NCBI GenBank assembly: GCA_004565275.1
Contig: SDOX01000121.1
Location: forward strand, 339,800 to 403,799
Source: Nannochloropsis salina CCMP1776
Taxonomy: Eukaryota > Sar > Eustigmatophyceae > Eustigmatales > Monodopsidaceae
Direction: 5' to 3'
DNA length: 64,000 nt
Shown piece by piece: positions 28,594-38,217 of this stretch. Below the pieces are notes generated by a model. It saw only the letters and a list, made by a program, of their open reading frames with translations. It had not been told where the DNA came from and did no database searches. A program made the position numbers and the translations under genes. How positions within the stretch are numbered: the stretch's first letter is position 1; every line of letters starts with the position of its first letter.

Positions 28594-29712
28594 ATGCACG
28601 ATTCTCGCGGACAGGGACGTAAAAGAGGGCCACCTTGGAGTACAGATCGACTACCAGGGGACCACGGCAGCGCCAAGGCCGATGGAGGGAGGGGCGGAGG
28701 TGAGGGACGGGGGGAAGGAGGACGGGTGCGGGGCAGTGGCAGGACTGGTGGGATCAGCGTGGAGCACTTCGCAGCGGGCAAGCGCTGGACTAAGAGTCAG
28801 AAGGTAACCCGAAGTAAGTCGTGGTTCGGGAGAGGAAGCGAGGGGTAGGAAAGCACAGGGATAGAATAGGGAAGAGAGCACGTGCTTTGGGCCAAGTACG
28901 TAGGTGGCGAGTGGCACGAGGGGAGCACATGGAACGCTCGCAATTTTGGGAGTAGTCCCTTCATGGTCCTTGCCCCTTCATAAAGAGTGCTCGGTACCCA
29001 TAGCTATCAGTATTCCGTGGCCACCTGCCTGATAGTGCACATTTCCCTCCTCCCCCTCACCTCAACCCTTACCCCCCGCCCGAACCTCTCGCTGGCAGAG
29101 GAGAAGGAATTCATCCACAAAAAAGCACTGCTAAAATCTTACCGGAAGCTTCTGAAGAAGGAGGGCTTCGGACCTTCCCTTTCCACAGCCCAGGAGAGCG
29201 GCCCCGGCGGCATGAATCTCGTTCCTGAGGGTCCCCTTGGCGAAGTCTCTGGTGGGAAGCGGAGACTTCCTCCAGAAGTCGAGAAGATCGGGACCGAAGA
29301 TGAGGGGTTGGAGCGTTGCGATACAGGTCCTGGCGGTGGGGAATTGCGGAAGCGGACAAGAATGGAGGCGGAGGAGTCTGACGGCGACAGCGGTGGGCCT
29401 CCTGCGGCATACAGGGGAGACGGAGGTTCTCCCCCACAGCCAGGGCCGGCGCGGCCGCGGAAGGGATTGAAAGGGACGAAGGCTAAACCAGACCCTTTTG
29501 CACGCGCTCGCCAACACGCCTTGGCGAAGAAAGAGGAGGCGGAGGAAGAAGCGCTTCGTCGGGAAGCGAAATCCCGTGCGCTGAAAAAGAGCGCCAAGGT
29601 GCGACGAGAACGACACGTCCTTCTGAGCAAAACTACCCGGAGGGGGCAGCCGATCATGAAGACACGCATACACGGGATCTTGAACAGGCTCGAAAGGGAA
29701 GGGAGGACGTGA
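28594..29712 (+). CDS. rRNA-processing protein, FYV7/CCDC59 (TAP26) family
   Basis: Exons 28594-28813 and 29099-29712 join in phase 1 (GTAAGT donor; CGCTGGCAG acceptor), giving 277 residues. The N-terminal part has AAGKRWTKSQK, then EKEFIHKKALLKSYRKLLKKEG. The C-terminal basic region ends with RRERHVLLSKTTRRGQPIM and KTRIHGILNRLER, the signature of the FYV7/CCDC59 family, needed in yeast for 18S/pre-rRNA processing at the SSU processome. The middle is disordered and acidic. Location is inferred as nucleolar. A second donor (GTAACC at 28804) lies ten bases upstream, but it leaves the wrong phase. Confidence 0.75.
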
Positions 29713-30161
29713 AGGGGTCCAGGGAGGGGCAAGGGAGGGAAGGAGGGAAGGAGACAGAGGGCAAGGCACAGGACACAGGAGCCAAGCTAGATGGAAGACA
29801 GCCTTGTAAAAAAATGCGCGCAAGCACCGGACAGAACAATGTTGCCACTAGAGGCGACGCCAAGGCCACGCGCTTCCTGAAGCCAGATTTTGCTTGTAAG
29901 CACCCTCTTAGCTTTTCCCCCTTCCCACTCCTTGTGCCCTCCGCGGGTGCGACCCGCCTCCCCGACCACGGTGGGCCTGCTCTATCTCTCCTCCTCCCTT
30001 CAGCCGGCTCAAATTTCTCCTTCCCTCACCTAGTGCCCGCCCTCCAACCCTTACCCTTTCTTACCCTGTCCCTTTATCTCTACGTCCCCCGGACTCAAAT
30101 TGTTCCCGGAAGATGCTTGTTTCTTTCTTCCCTCCCTCCCTCCCTCCCTCCCTCCCTCTTC
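29713..30161. other. Convergent 3' region with (CCCT)n tract
   Basis: 449 bases. A CCTCCCTCCCT tract (about 30126-30160) ends right at the stop of the minus-strand gene. No gene was seen; long plus-strand open frames running on into 31454 are GC-driven shadows. Confidence 0.45.
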
Positions 30162-32246
30162 TTACCGCGGCACGAACGTCCCCGGAATGTGCTGCTTCGG
30201 GTCAGGCCATCGCCACATCCGCCACGACCCCGCCGCCTTCTCCTCCGCCCGGCCCGACTCGGCAATGTAGGCGTGCAGGTCCCAGGAAGACGGACCCTCT
30301 TCCCCGCCCCCCCCCGCGTCTTTCTCTGGCACCTGGCGGTACACGCGCATCTCTTTCCCGACCGGGTCATGCCGAGCTACGAAGGAGCCCGTTGCTTGCC
30401 GCTGCCAGAGCCCCAGGATCTGAACCAGACGCTTCGTCACCTCCCCCCGCGCCCACGCCGTGCGTCCTTCCTGCTCCCATTGTCGCCATCGGCCCATGTC
30501 TCGGCGGGACTCCCATTCCATCAACCGCCGTCCCTTCCCGTCCACTCGCCCCACCAAAGGGAGGGCCTTCCCCGCCACCCAGTCGTAAAGCACGTGCCGG
30601 ATCAGGCCTTGCGGGTAGGGCTCTTCCTCCTCGCTCCACTCCAAGGCGTAGTCTACCTCCACGGCCAACAGGGCTTCGGTCCCTCCCTCCGTCCCTCCTT
30701 CCCCTCGTCCCTCTTCCTCCATCTCCCGGCCCTCACGCACCACGACCGCTCGTTCCGAAGCCACCACCACTTTCAACTGCGCCAGCTGCCACACCTCCAG
30801 GGACAGGGTCTCCTCTTCCCCTTCCATCCCCATCACCCCCTCCGCCGCCTCTCCCTCCTTCCCCTCCCCCGGCACCCTCAGCTGCTGCACAAGGGCATGC
30901 TGGAAATAGCCCTCTGCCCGCTCTCTCCACGTCATCGTCGGCGGAAGCAGAGGCGAGTGCACGACCAAGACCTTCTTCCCTCCCCCCTCCGTCCCGCCCT
31001 CTGCCCCGCCCTCCCCCCCAAGCCACCGGACCGAGAACGGAACTGCCCAGGCCGCGCCCGGGTCCGTCAGTGCCAAAAGGGCGGGCAAGTCCACCAACAT
31101 GTCGGCTTCCGCAAACACCGCGTCTCTCTCTCCCCATTGGCCCATGCGCATCCAGCGGCGTGCCACTGCCATCCCCCACGCCGAGTCGGGCGTGGAGGGG
31201 GGGGCGGCCGGAGCCTCACTGTTCTTTTCCAGGGCCGAATCTGCCTCTTGCACGAGCATGGGCAAAGAAGGGAACCGCATCCTCTGCCGCCAGGCCCGCG
31301 CCGGCTTTACCGTGGAGAGATGCTTGGGCTCGGGGGGGGCGGCCCCCGGGTCCTCGTCCCTCCCCAAGGCACTGGTGAAGTGCAACTGGTAGTGTCGGGG
31401 CAGCGAGGCTTGTTGCCGGTTGCGGAGGACCTGCAGGCACGCGTCCATGCCTGAGGCCAGGCTTTTCTCCAAGAACCGGTACGGCGCCCGCCCGCTCTCC
31501 CGCCACCGACTCAATTGATCCGCATATTTGGCCTGCTCCGCACGCACCAACGGATCGAGGCGGTCCAGGGCCTGGCGTTCTTCCGCTGTGAGAGGACGGG
31601 CGTCGGGATCCAGCTGGTGCTCGAAACGCAGCAATTTGTGCGAGACGGCTTGAAAAGTCCGATGCTCCTGCAGCGTCAAGGACGAATTCCTCAGTTTCGC
31701 CACCGGATCCAGCTTGATCAGACGCCCCACAGCCGCCTCACCTCCCCCCCCAAAGTCCTCATCGCCCCTACCGCCATCCCCCTGACTGCCTCCGTACAAG
31801 GCGTGGCCTCCGCGCTCCCAGCCGCGACGGCGTTTCCCAGACCCTTTCCAACCCCCCGGTCGCGGCGATCCCTCTGCCCCTGAAACTTTCCCTGGGAAGC
31901 TTGTCCCACTCCGTCCTCGCGGCTGCGTTATTGCTTCGACCAAATCGCTCTCCCCGTGTAAACTTTCAAATTTGTGCATTTCCACCCGTCGTCTCAAATT
32001 GTCCCTCCATTTATCCGTGCCTCCGCGGACCGAATAGGTCTGGTAAGCCTCGTCAGAGAGCCAACCCGACGATGCGGGGTGACCTTGTCCATCTTTAGGC
32101 TCTGAGACCACATCCGTACCCTCTATGCCATGGAAAGCCTGAAGAGGGAAGGGCACGGAAAGATCTTGCTCAAAACGATTAGACAGCTTGTGTCCCCGCG
32201 CTCCCGCAGACGCGGTGGCTCTGGTAATGGATGCTGCGACATCCAT
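30162..32246 (-). CDS. Large protein, unknown; possible ICE2/NARG2-C-like
   Basis: A 694-residue protein from ATG 32244-32246. It has a disordered N-terminal third, then a helical block (SLTLQEHRTFQAVSHKLLRF ... LTAEERQALDRLDPLVRAEQ), a Pro/Arg linker, and a mixed alpha/beta C-terminal domain (ALLAVEVDYALEWSEEEEPY; EVTKRLVQILGLWQRQATGS; RVYRQVPE; SSWDLHAYI). The C-terminal order (basic helix, a GSFVARHDP strand, a YR strand, WDLHAY) is reminiscent of the NARG2_C domain of little elongation complex subunit 2 (ICE2), but this is from memory and weak. Glu/Gly-rich inserts interrupt the domain. Codon use matches neighbours. Upstream in-frame sequence lacks ATG. Confidence 0.6.
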   Translation of the reverse strand: MDVAASITRATASAGARGHKLSNRFEQDLSVPFPLQAFHGIEGTDVVSEPKDGQGHPASSGWLSDEAYQTYSVRGGTDKWRDNLRRRVEMHKFESLHGESDLVEAITQPRGRSGTSFPGKVSGAEGSPRPGGWKGSGKRRRGWERGGHALYGGSQGDGGRGDEDFGGGGEAAVGRLIKLDPVAKLRNSSLTLQEHRTFQAVSHKLLRFEHQLDPDARPLTAEERQALDRLDPLVRAEQAKYADQLSRWRESGRAPYRFLEKSLASGMDACLQVLRNRQQASLPRHYQLHFTSALGRDEDPGAAPPEPKHLSTVKPARAWRQRMRFPSLPMLVQEADSALEKNSEAPAAPPSTPDSAWGMAVARRWMRMGQWGERDAVFAEADMLVDLPALLALTDPGAAWAVPFSVRWLGGEGGAEGGTEGGGKKVLVVHSPLLPPTMTWRERAEGYFQHALVQQLRVPGEGKEGEAAEGVMGMEGEEETLSLEVWQLAQLKVVVASERAVVVREGREMEEEGRGEGGTEGGTEALLAVEVDYALEWSEEEEPYPQGLIRHVLYDWVAGKALPLVGRVDGKGRRLMEWESRRDMGRWRQWEQEGRTAWARGEVTKRLVQILGLWQRQATGSFVARHDPVGKEMRVYRQVPEKDAGGGGEEGPSSWDLHAYIAESGRAEEKAAGSWRMWRWPDPKQHIPGTFVPR

Positions 32247-32765
32247 GTCGCGTATTCCGCCCTGTGCTGCTGGAAGGAAAAATGCATCAGGCGAGATCGC
32301 GGCGTGGGGGAGAGAACAAGCCGAAGGCACGTGAAAGAGATGCAGTGGTACTGAATGCCGATCGTCAGGATCCCACCAGAGTCAAGCAACCTCCCCCAAC
32401 CCGTCACCTGCCTACGTTCCCAGATGGACAGTCGGCCCGCACGGATACAAGCGATTGGGTCGACCGAGCCCATGACGCTTCAGATTGACGTTCACGGTAT
32501 GATAAACTTTCACAAGTTGGTTCAAGAGGCGGAGATTGGCAACGCATCATGTGATACCGGGCTTGTAGGTTAAATAGAGGGGGGTAGAGCGGGCCGCGCA
32601 ACGCCACTGTCTTTTCTGTGCACGTGTCCTTGTAAGTAAAAGAAGTCAAGATGACGCCTTGCAACCAAAAAGAAAAGAGGAACTGCCGATATTGCGTATG
32701 TTCTGTGCTTTTTTTCCCCTCCGCGGGCACCGATGTCCGTCAACCCTCCTTGTCACACATCTCCT
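32247..32765. other. Intergenic region between the ICE2-like and TRM10 genes
   Basis: 519 bases; 5' flank of one minus-strand gene and 3' flank of the next. No supported exon or motif. Confidence 0.4.
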
Positions 32766-33938
32766 TCACTGCGGGCACTTTTCTCCACCCGAGCCTTCCG
32801 AATCCTTACCCCCTCCCCCCTCCTCCTCGTCGTCTTTTCGAACCGCGCCTGGAAAGACAGCAGCCAGGGCCTGGTCCCAGTTGTTCACCTCGTACTGCTT
32901 CATGAGAATTTCGACCACGCGGTCGACGGCAAGCGCCATGTCTGACATGTACTTGTCCCCCCGGCGTCCCTGCCGCCCAAAAAACTCCTTCAAAGGCAAA
33001 CGAGCTGTGGCCACACCGTGGAGGGATGCGCGGCTTAGAGACTTGTTCTTGAGCACCACCCGGTCGACGAGTCCGCCGATCACGTAGACCTTGGTGGGAT
33101 CCACGCGCTCCAACACATTGGGCGAATCCGGACTCAAATATATCAACGCGTCCTTGTCCGCAAAGACCTCAAAGACGGAGGCATCGTGTCGGTGCATTCG
33201 CCACGCGCGGCCGCCGTTGGCCTCCAAGGCCTCCAGCACGTCCCCTTTGGCCGCAGTCAGGTGCACGCTCGGGACGAGCCCCGGCTCCCCTGCCCGCCGC
33301 ATGAGCCCATAGACGCAGCCCAATTGACGGGCCAGAGAGGAGTACAGGCTGGAGGAAGCATCATAGGCTAGATCTATGGCGATGCGCAGCCGTGGGGACA
33401 CGGCATGAGCGCTCAGATCGGCGTCTTCTTCGTAGATCGACTCCAACCACGCTGCCACTCGCGCCTCTCTCTCCTGTCTAGCTTCGCGTTCGGCACGGGT
33501 CATGTTTTGTGCTTGCAACTCTTTCTTACGACGATGTCGGCGCATCCTTTCTCTCCGAGCGCTGGCCATCAGCGCCTTCTTCGCCTCAATTTTAGCCATT
33601 TTCGTCTTCTTTGCCGCCACAAGATCGTTGCGGCTCTGGACTGATGATATGCTTGACGCCTCTTGTCCGCACGCTCGTGTCTGCTGTGAGCTGACGTTTA
33701 AAGGCTCTGCTCTTCTCCGTATCGTGCCTCCATGCCTGCGAGAAAAAGTGGCGAGTCGTCGGTGGCAGATCGGTAGGAGAGGAGCAGGGAGCGCCCGCAC
33801 GAGAGGGAAAGGATGGACTTGGATATAGATGACTTTCTTGCATGTGCTGCCCGCTGGAAGGACGAACGCCCGTGCATGCCTCACCAGAAGGAAGAAGGTT
33901 AAATTGATGACGGGTACCAGGAGAGGGGACCTCAACAT
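32766..33938 (-). CDS. TRM10-type tRNA (guanine/adenine-9-N1) methyltransferase with plastid-type leader
   Basis: A single-exon, 390-residue protein from ATG 33936-33938. The SPOUT-class TRM10 domain (about residues 180-370) shows RIAIDLAYDAS, YLSPDSPNVLERVDPTKVY, IGGLVDR, TARLPLKEFF and the closing VVEILMKQYEVNNWDQAL. TRM10 enzymes methylate N1 of purine 9 in tRNA. A basic coiled region (KTKMAKIEAKKALMASARRE) precedes the domain, as in yeast and human proteins. The N-terminus is a signal peptide (LLVPVINLTFFLLVRHARA) followed at once by FVLPAGSTCKKV, the signal-plus-transit layout of heterokont plastid proteins with Phe at the cleavage site. Plastid targeting is inferred; mitochondrial targeting cannot be excluded. 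Confidence 0.88.
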   Translation of the reverse strand: MLRSPLLVPVINLTFFLLVRHARAFVLPAGSTCKKVIYIQVHPFPLVRALPAPLLPICHRRLATFSRRHGGTIRRRAEPLNVSSQQTRACGQEASSISSVQSRNDLVAAKKTKMAKIEAKKALMASARRERMRRHRRKKELQAQNMTRAEREARQEREARVAAWLESIYEEDADLSAHAVSPRLRIAIDLAYDASSSLYSSLARQLGCVYGLMRRAGEPGLVPSVHLTAAKGDVLEALEANGGRAWRMHRHDASVFEVFADKDALIYLSPDSPNVLERVDPTKVYVIGGLVDRVVLKNKSLSRASLHGVATARLPLKEFFGRQGRRGDKYMSDMALAVDRVVEILMKQYEVNNWDQALAAVFPGAVRKDDEEEGGGGKDSEGSGGEKCPQ

Positions 33939-34199
33939 GAGCGGAAGGCGGCTTAGAGGGGCGACCTCGAAGAGAAAAAGCTCTAGTTCGAGGACCGCGA
34001 CGAATGCGTGCCTCTGACTTGTACCTGGTACATGGATTGAAAGACTAGGATTCTCTTTCCTGCATGTGGTAATGCATGTGTCGTTTTGTTCTGGTAAAAT
34101 GAATAGTCATGGGGGACGTTCGAGTTGAAGCAGTCTCTTCGCCCTTGAAGCCGTTGCTGGCCTTCAGCACCAAGGCGATAGCGTTTGCACGTATTACGA

Positions 34200-35225
34200 A
34201 TGCCGCTTACCCCCGCACGCACACCAACAGCCTTAGAATTTATGGCTGTCTGCTCAGGCCCTTATTCTTTGCATAGGACATTCACGAAGGGGAGCATTTG
34301 TGGCTACATCATCATCGTTTTCCTCCTCTCAGCCATCGCCTCCGCGTCATTTCCCCGCAAAACCTCGGGTTTTGTAACGTTCAAGCCCGGCATTTTTATT
34401 TCAAGACCGTGTAAAACATTTCATCGAGACGTAATATCTCTGCCACGTGGCCTAGCGATGCTTCGCTTTCACGGCCGCAGCCCCGAAATGAGCTTGAGAG
34501 ATCCTCACGCTTCCCCTACTCAGGGGCCCCTCAGGGGGTCCTCCCCCCCACCCTCCTCCCTAATGTCATTCAAAACCAGCTCTCTCCAGGCCTTCCAAGT
34601 ACTAGGAAAATCCACTCGCTGGACTGTAGCCAGCTTGGTAGCGGTCATGCTGCTAGTCCGGCGGGACGCTGCGATTGTCAACTTCACAGTAGGGGCTATT
34701 CTGAATGCCATGCTTGGAAAAATCTTAAAACGTCTTATCAAAGAAGCTCGACCAGACGGCGCGGTCCTGGAGGACCCAGGTATGCCTAGCTCCCACGCCA
34801 TGGCCTTGTTCTACATGTCTGCTTTCCTTGGCTCCGCGCTGTGCCAAAAGAGGGGGATCGGGATGCTCCCGCCCTGGTGGCCTTTGGATGTCCTGCCCAC
34901 CATTGCCTTGGGCGGCCTCTATGTCTCTGTCGCAAGCGCTTGGAGAGTCTTCTCAGGTCTGCACACGTCCGCACAAATCTTGATCGGGGCGGGTGTGGGA
35001 GGTGGGGTAGGGTTGGCGTGGGAGAGGGAATGTGCCATGGTTTGCGATCACCAGGTGGGCGCCTTCTTGGCCCGTTACAAGGGGGGGCAAGTACCTGTGG
35101 TGTACCTGGTAGGTGTGATGGTAGTAGGAGCCTTGACGGTGGGGTCTGTGGAGAGGAAGATCGCCAAGGCGATGCGTCAAATCCTGGGAACAGGGAGGGG
35201 AACGGAGGGCGGGGAAGGAAGCTGA
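34200..35225 (+). CDS. Plastid-type PAP2 lipid phosphate phosphatase (LPP-epsilon-like)
   Basis: A membrane phosphatase likely to hydrolyse phosphatidate to diacylglycerol or a related pyrophosphate lipid. The three PAP2 motifs are KRLIKEARP (K-x6-RP), GMPSSHA (PSGH variant) and WRVFSGLHTSAQ (SRx5Hx3D variant). The last position is Gln, as I recall in plant plastid LPP-epsilon proteins (HTLGQ). Several membrane spans follow (about 112-130, 172-190, 206-225, 270-292). The leader contains a hydrophobic signal (YIIIVFLLSAIASA) and then SFPRKTSGFV, resembling the ASAF-type plastid signal. ATG 34200 gives 341 residues; ATG 34242 gives 327 and brings the signal nearer the N-terminus. Single exon. 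Confidence 0.83.
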   Translation: MPLTPARTPTALEFMAVCSGPYSLHRTFTKGSICGYIIIVFLLSAIASASFPRKTSGFVTFKPGIFISRPCKTFHRDVISLPRGLAMLRFHGRSPEMSLRDPHASPTQGPLRGSSPPPSSLMSFKTSSLQAFQVLGKSTRWTVASLVAVMLLVRRDAAIVNFTVGAILNAMLGKILKRLIKEARPDGAVLEDPGMPSSHAMALFYMSAFLGSALCQKRGIGMLPPWWPLDVLPTIALGGLYVSVASAWRVFSGLHTSAQILIGAGVGGGVGLAWERECAMVCDHQVGAFLARYKGGQVPVVYLVGVMVVGALTVGSVERKIAKAMRQILGTGRGTEGGEGS

Positions 35226-35388
35226 AAGCGCGCTGAAGGCCCGCAAAGTACAATCGGAGCGATGACTGGACACAAAGGTGCGTCGAATCGTTCGGTAAAG
35301 TCGCCGTGGCTTCTGTTCATTCCATGAGGGACTCGCTCCCTTTCTTGTTCGCACACTCCCCTATGTGCATGGCATGGTACTTCACGCA

Positions 35389-35496
35389 TCACCCCAAGGG
35401 GTACGCCCTCCGCAATCTTACTAACAATCACCTCTAGGGGATACACCCTCCGCAATCACACTTAACAATCACGCGCCACCCCAAGGGATGCGCCTA
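35389..35496. repeat. Imperfect tandem repeat, about 45-base unit
   Basis: Two and a half degenerate copies of a unit with consensus words CCCCAAGGGGTACGCC, CTCCGCAATC and AACAATCAC lie in the 297-base convergent gap between the phosphatase and gamma-glutamyl hydrolase genes. The first and third copies share CACCCCAAGGG. The rest of this gap shows nothing else. Confidence 0.65.
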
Positions 35497-35522
35497 TCGC
35501 CTTCACCATCCTCACGCGGCGG

Positions 35523-36818
35523 TCAAGATGCCACTGTCCAGAGGCCGGGGCCAGAGCCGTGCCCCCGCAGACGACTCTTGCTGCTCCCTACCTCCGCCCG
35601 AACCTCCTCCCCATCCCCACCTCTCGGGCCTTTCCTTCCCTCACCCTCGCTTTCCGTCGGCATCGCGCCGGGCGCCGGGTCCGGGGGGTAGTGGAAGTGA
35701 CGAATGAAGTAGGACTCCACAAAGTCCGGGCCCGAGTACACGCGGGGGTAGCCCCAGCTCAAGGCGGTCGGCCCCTCCGTCTCGGGGAAAGCGTGGCGGT
35801 TCTTCCGAGCTTCCCCCACAAAAAACTCCGCCAGGTACCGGGCCAGGGTCTGGGCGGCCAGCGAGTGGTTGGTGGCCTCGAAGGGCCACGCCTCCCCCCC
35901 GTCCTCCCCCCCCGCCACGCCCCACTCAAATATTGCCTTTTCCGGGTGGAACTGCACGCCGTACCAGGGCCGCCCGTCCTTCCCTTCCAAGGTCGAGACA
36001 AAGGGCGTCCCCGATCGGTCCAAGTCCGTGGAGATGACCGTGAAGGCCTCCGATAGGGCAGGCGTGGCCGCCAGGTGGGCGGGAGCGACGCCCTTGTGGT
36101 GGTTGTTCATGGTCAAGTGCTCCGCCGCCGCCGCGTCCCAGAGGGCAGGAGGCAACTCGTGGAAGAGCCGGCTCGTCTTCGCGGCCTGGGTGAAGGATAG
36201 CGGGAGCGTCAAGTTCCAGGCGTCGTAGCCCGTGTCGATGACAAAGCGGGGGGCCTCGGGGTCTTTGCTCACAGCCTCCGCGCAGACGGCTTCCACCATC
36301 CATTCCAATCCCAGGCACGTTCCCCACACAGGGAAGTAATCCCCTGCCTCGTGGGCCTCGCGGGCCCGCGAAAACAGGTGCTTTGCCCCCACCGAGAGCA
36401 CATTGCTACCCCCCGGAAAGAGCAGTCCGTTCACGGATGCAAAAATGGCATCAAGGGCGTCGAAGGAGGCATTGTACGGCACGGGCAGGACGCGCCCCCC
36501 TGCGCTCTCCACCCATTTCACGTAGCTGGCTGCAATGTATTCGCAGACCCCGTCACAAGGAGCGAGGTTGGAAAACTTGGGTTGGGCCAAAATGCCAATG
36601 ACGGGGCCCACGGTCGGATCAAAAACCGAATGGAGGCCAGCTTCCGGCAAAATTCCATGTCCATAACTAGAAAGAGCAACAGCGGGGACATCGGGTGGGG
36701 TGGCGTCGTGTGAAAACACCAAAGAGTCTGCGGCATTCCACTGACCAGTGCCCCGTGACTCTGCCACAGCCACGCACGCGGCAAGCAAAGGCCCCAGCAG
36801 AAGCAACGCGCGCCTCAT
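35523..36818 (-). CDS. GGH: Gamma-glutamyl hydrolase (folate polyglutamate hydrolase)
   Basis: A 431-residue, single-exon class I glutamine-amidotransferase-like peptidase (C26) that trims polyglutamate tails from folates in the vacuole/lysosome. A signal peptide (RALLLLGPLLAACVAVAES) leads in. The domain begins PVIGILAQP, then SYVKWVESAGGRVLPVPY, NGLLFPGG, the nucleophile in WGTCLGLEWM (Cys about 168), YGVQFHPEK with the catalytic His (about 292) and ATNHSLAAQTLARYLAEFF. These match animal and plant GGH closely. A Gly/Glu-rich tail of about 60 residues after the FIRHFHYPPDP segment is longer than usual and probably disordered. The start is ATG 36816-36818. Confidence 0.94.
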   Translation of the reverse strand: MRRALLLLGPLLAACVAVAESRGTGQWNAADSLVFSHDATPPDVPAVALSSYGHGILPEAGLHSVFDPTVGPVIGILAQPKFSNLAPCDGVCEYIAASYVKWVESAGGRVLPVPYNASFDALDAIFASVNGLLFPGGSNVLSVGAKHLFSRAREAHEAGDYFPVWGTCLGLEWMVEAVCAEAVSKDPEAPRFVIDTGYDAWNLTLPLSFTQAAKTSRLFHELPPALWDAAAAEHLTMNNHHKGVAPAHLAATPALSEAFTVISTDLDRSGTPFVSTLEGKDGRPWYGVQFHPEKAIFEWGVAGGEDGGEAWPFEATNHSLAAQTLARYLAEFFVGEARKNRHAFPETEGPTALSWGYPRVYSGPDFVESYFIRHFHYPPDPAPGAMPTESEGEGRKGPRGGDGEEVRAEVGSSKSRLRGHGSGPGLWTVAS

Positions 36819-37225
36819 AAACCCTCAGCCGTCCCCACGATCCACCTGTGCCAAAAAAATGTAGGTGTCAGTAATGGCTCCGTCCCGAAAAGGTCCCACC
36901 CCAGGAAGGGCTGGGTCTTCCCATGGCGACTCGGTGCGCTCGCCCAGGCGAGGAAGTGGAAATATCGTACACTGTTTGTTGCTTTTCTCTCGGTTTACAA
37001 CAAGCGGGAAAGCTTCCGTTGTTGTTCCTGAGACATAATACTCTTTGGAATAAATTGCTCATCTCGGTGTCGTGTATCCCATGCACAGGCTCTACCCTAT
37101 GAAAGAGGAGACGGAGCTGGCCCGCGCGCGACTTCTCTTCTTCGCTTGAAGGTGAAGGTCCTTCTGGACATTCTTCGTTTTGAGATCAAGGACGCCAAGC
37201 ATCCTTTCATCCACTACCAGCACGT
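36819..37225. promoter_or_regulatory. Divergent promoter region GGH / bZIP
   Basis: 407 bases between divergent starts, no gene seen. The CTTTCATCCACT stretch just before 37226 may be bZIP 5' UTR. Confidence 0.35.
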
Positions 37226-37932
37226 ATGCCTGTCTCCCACTACCCTGCTGACTCCCAGACGAATGGCGCGGCCATTTCCTACATTCCTGTGAGCGGCCCG
37301 AGCCATCCCCAAGAGTCGGGAGACCCTTCCTCTTCACCTACACGCCAGCCACGAGGTCATGCCACGGATCCAGATTGCAACGATCTCGATCAAGAGGCTC
37401 TCACGACCAAAATGGATGAAGATGAGGACGAGGACGAGGAGGAGGAAGAGGAGGAGGGCTGGGAGGATGAGGAGTCTAAACGGCAAAAACGCTTGGAGCA
37501 AAATCGCAAGGCAGCACATGAAAGCCGGCAGCGGAAAAAAATCAAATACCAACAACTTTCTGAGTAAGTTTCCAACATGCTACCTTTGACCACCTCCATC
37601 CGTCGATGCCCATTCCAGGGGCCCTCCCATGCCCCAGCAAGGTATGCGTAAAGGAAAGGGCGTGGTCTGACCTCACCCCGCCATCTTACAGGGCTCTGGA
37701 AGCTCTTCGGGCAGAAAGCCTCCAGCTGTCGCAGCAATCTCAAAGCATGCGGGAGCAACTCGCCGCGACTCGACCCACCAGGCACAGCCAGGAAAGAGCG
37801 CGTCTCGAGGAGGAGAACCAGCGCTTGCGTCAGGCGCTTTTGCTGGCCTTGCAAGGACTGGCCGAGGAGGAGGAAGATGAGCCGATAGAGGAAGAGAGGG
37901 AGGATGAGCGGGGGAGGCTCACAGCGCCTTAA
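37226..37932 (+). CDS. bZIP transcription factor
   Basis: Exons 37226-37563 and 37692-37932 join in phase 2 (GTAAGT donor, ATCTTACAG acceptor), giving 192 residues. An acidic run (EDEDEDEEEEEEEGWEDEE, about 64-83) precedes the basic region KRLEQNRKAAHESRQRKKIK, which has the invariant N-x7-R spacing. The zipper starts at YQQLSEALEALRAESLQL, so the intron falls at the basic region/zipper junction. A second leucine-rich helix (LEEENQRLRQALLLALQGL) follows, then an acidic tail. It should bind DNA as a dimer in the nucleus; the target site is not predictable. Confidence 0.88.
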
Positions 37933-38217
37933 GAGAAGAGGAGGAGAGCAGACAGAGGAATACCTCTGTGACGCCGGCGGCCATGCTGGAATAAGGCTTT
38001 GGATGCTTGCGTCGTCTCCAATGTGCATAGCCGTGGATGTGTTTTTCCGGGGGCCGGGCTCGGCCGAACCAGCATCCTAGGAGCGATTCTTTTGGCCTCA
38101 AACGCAAATTAAATGTCTTTACCCATGCAATGAAACAAATAGCATCAATTTGTCTACGACCATGCGTACCACTTTGCTTTCTGTTGATACTTTCGCAGGA
38201 GCTGCCATCGTCACTTT

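Noticed and set aside
30113-31378. Long plus-strand open frame (421 codons) opposite the ICE2-like gene
   Set aside because: Composition is Pro/Ser/Arg low complexity produced by the GC-rich antisense of the minus-strand gene; no domain or splice support.
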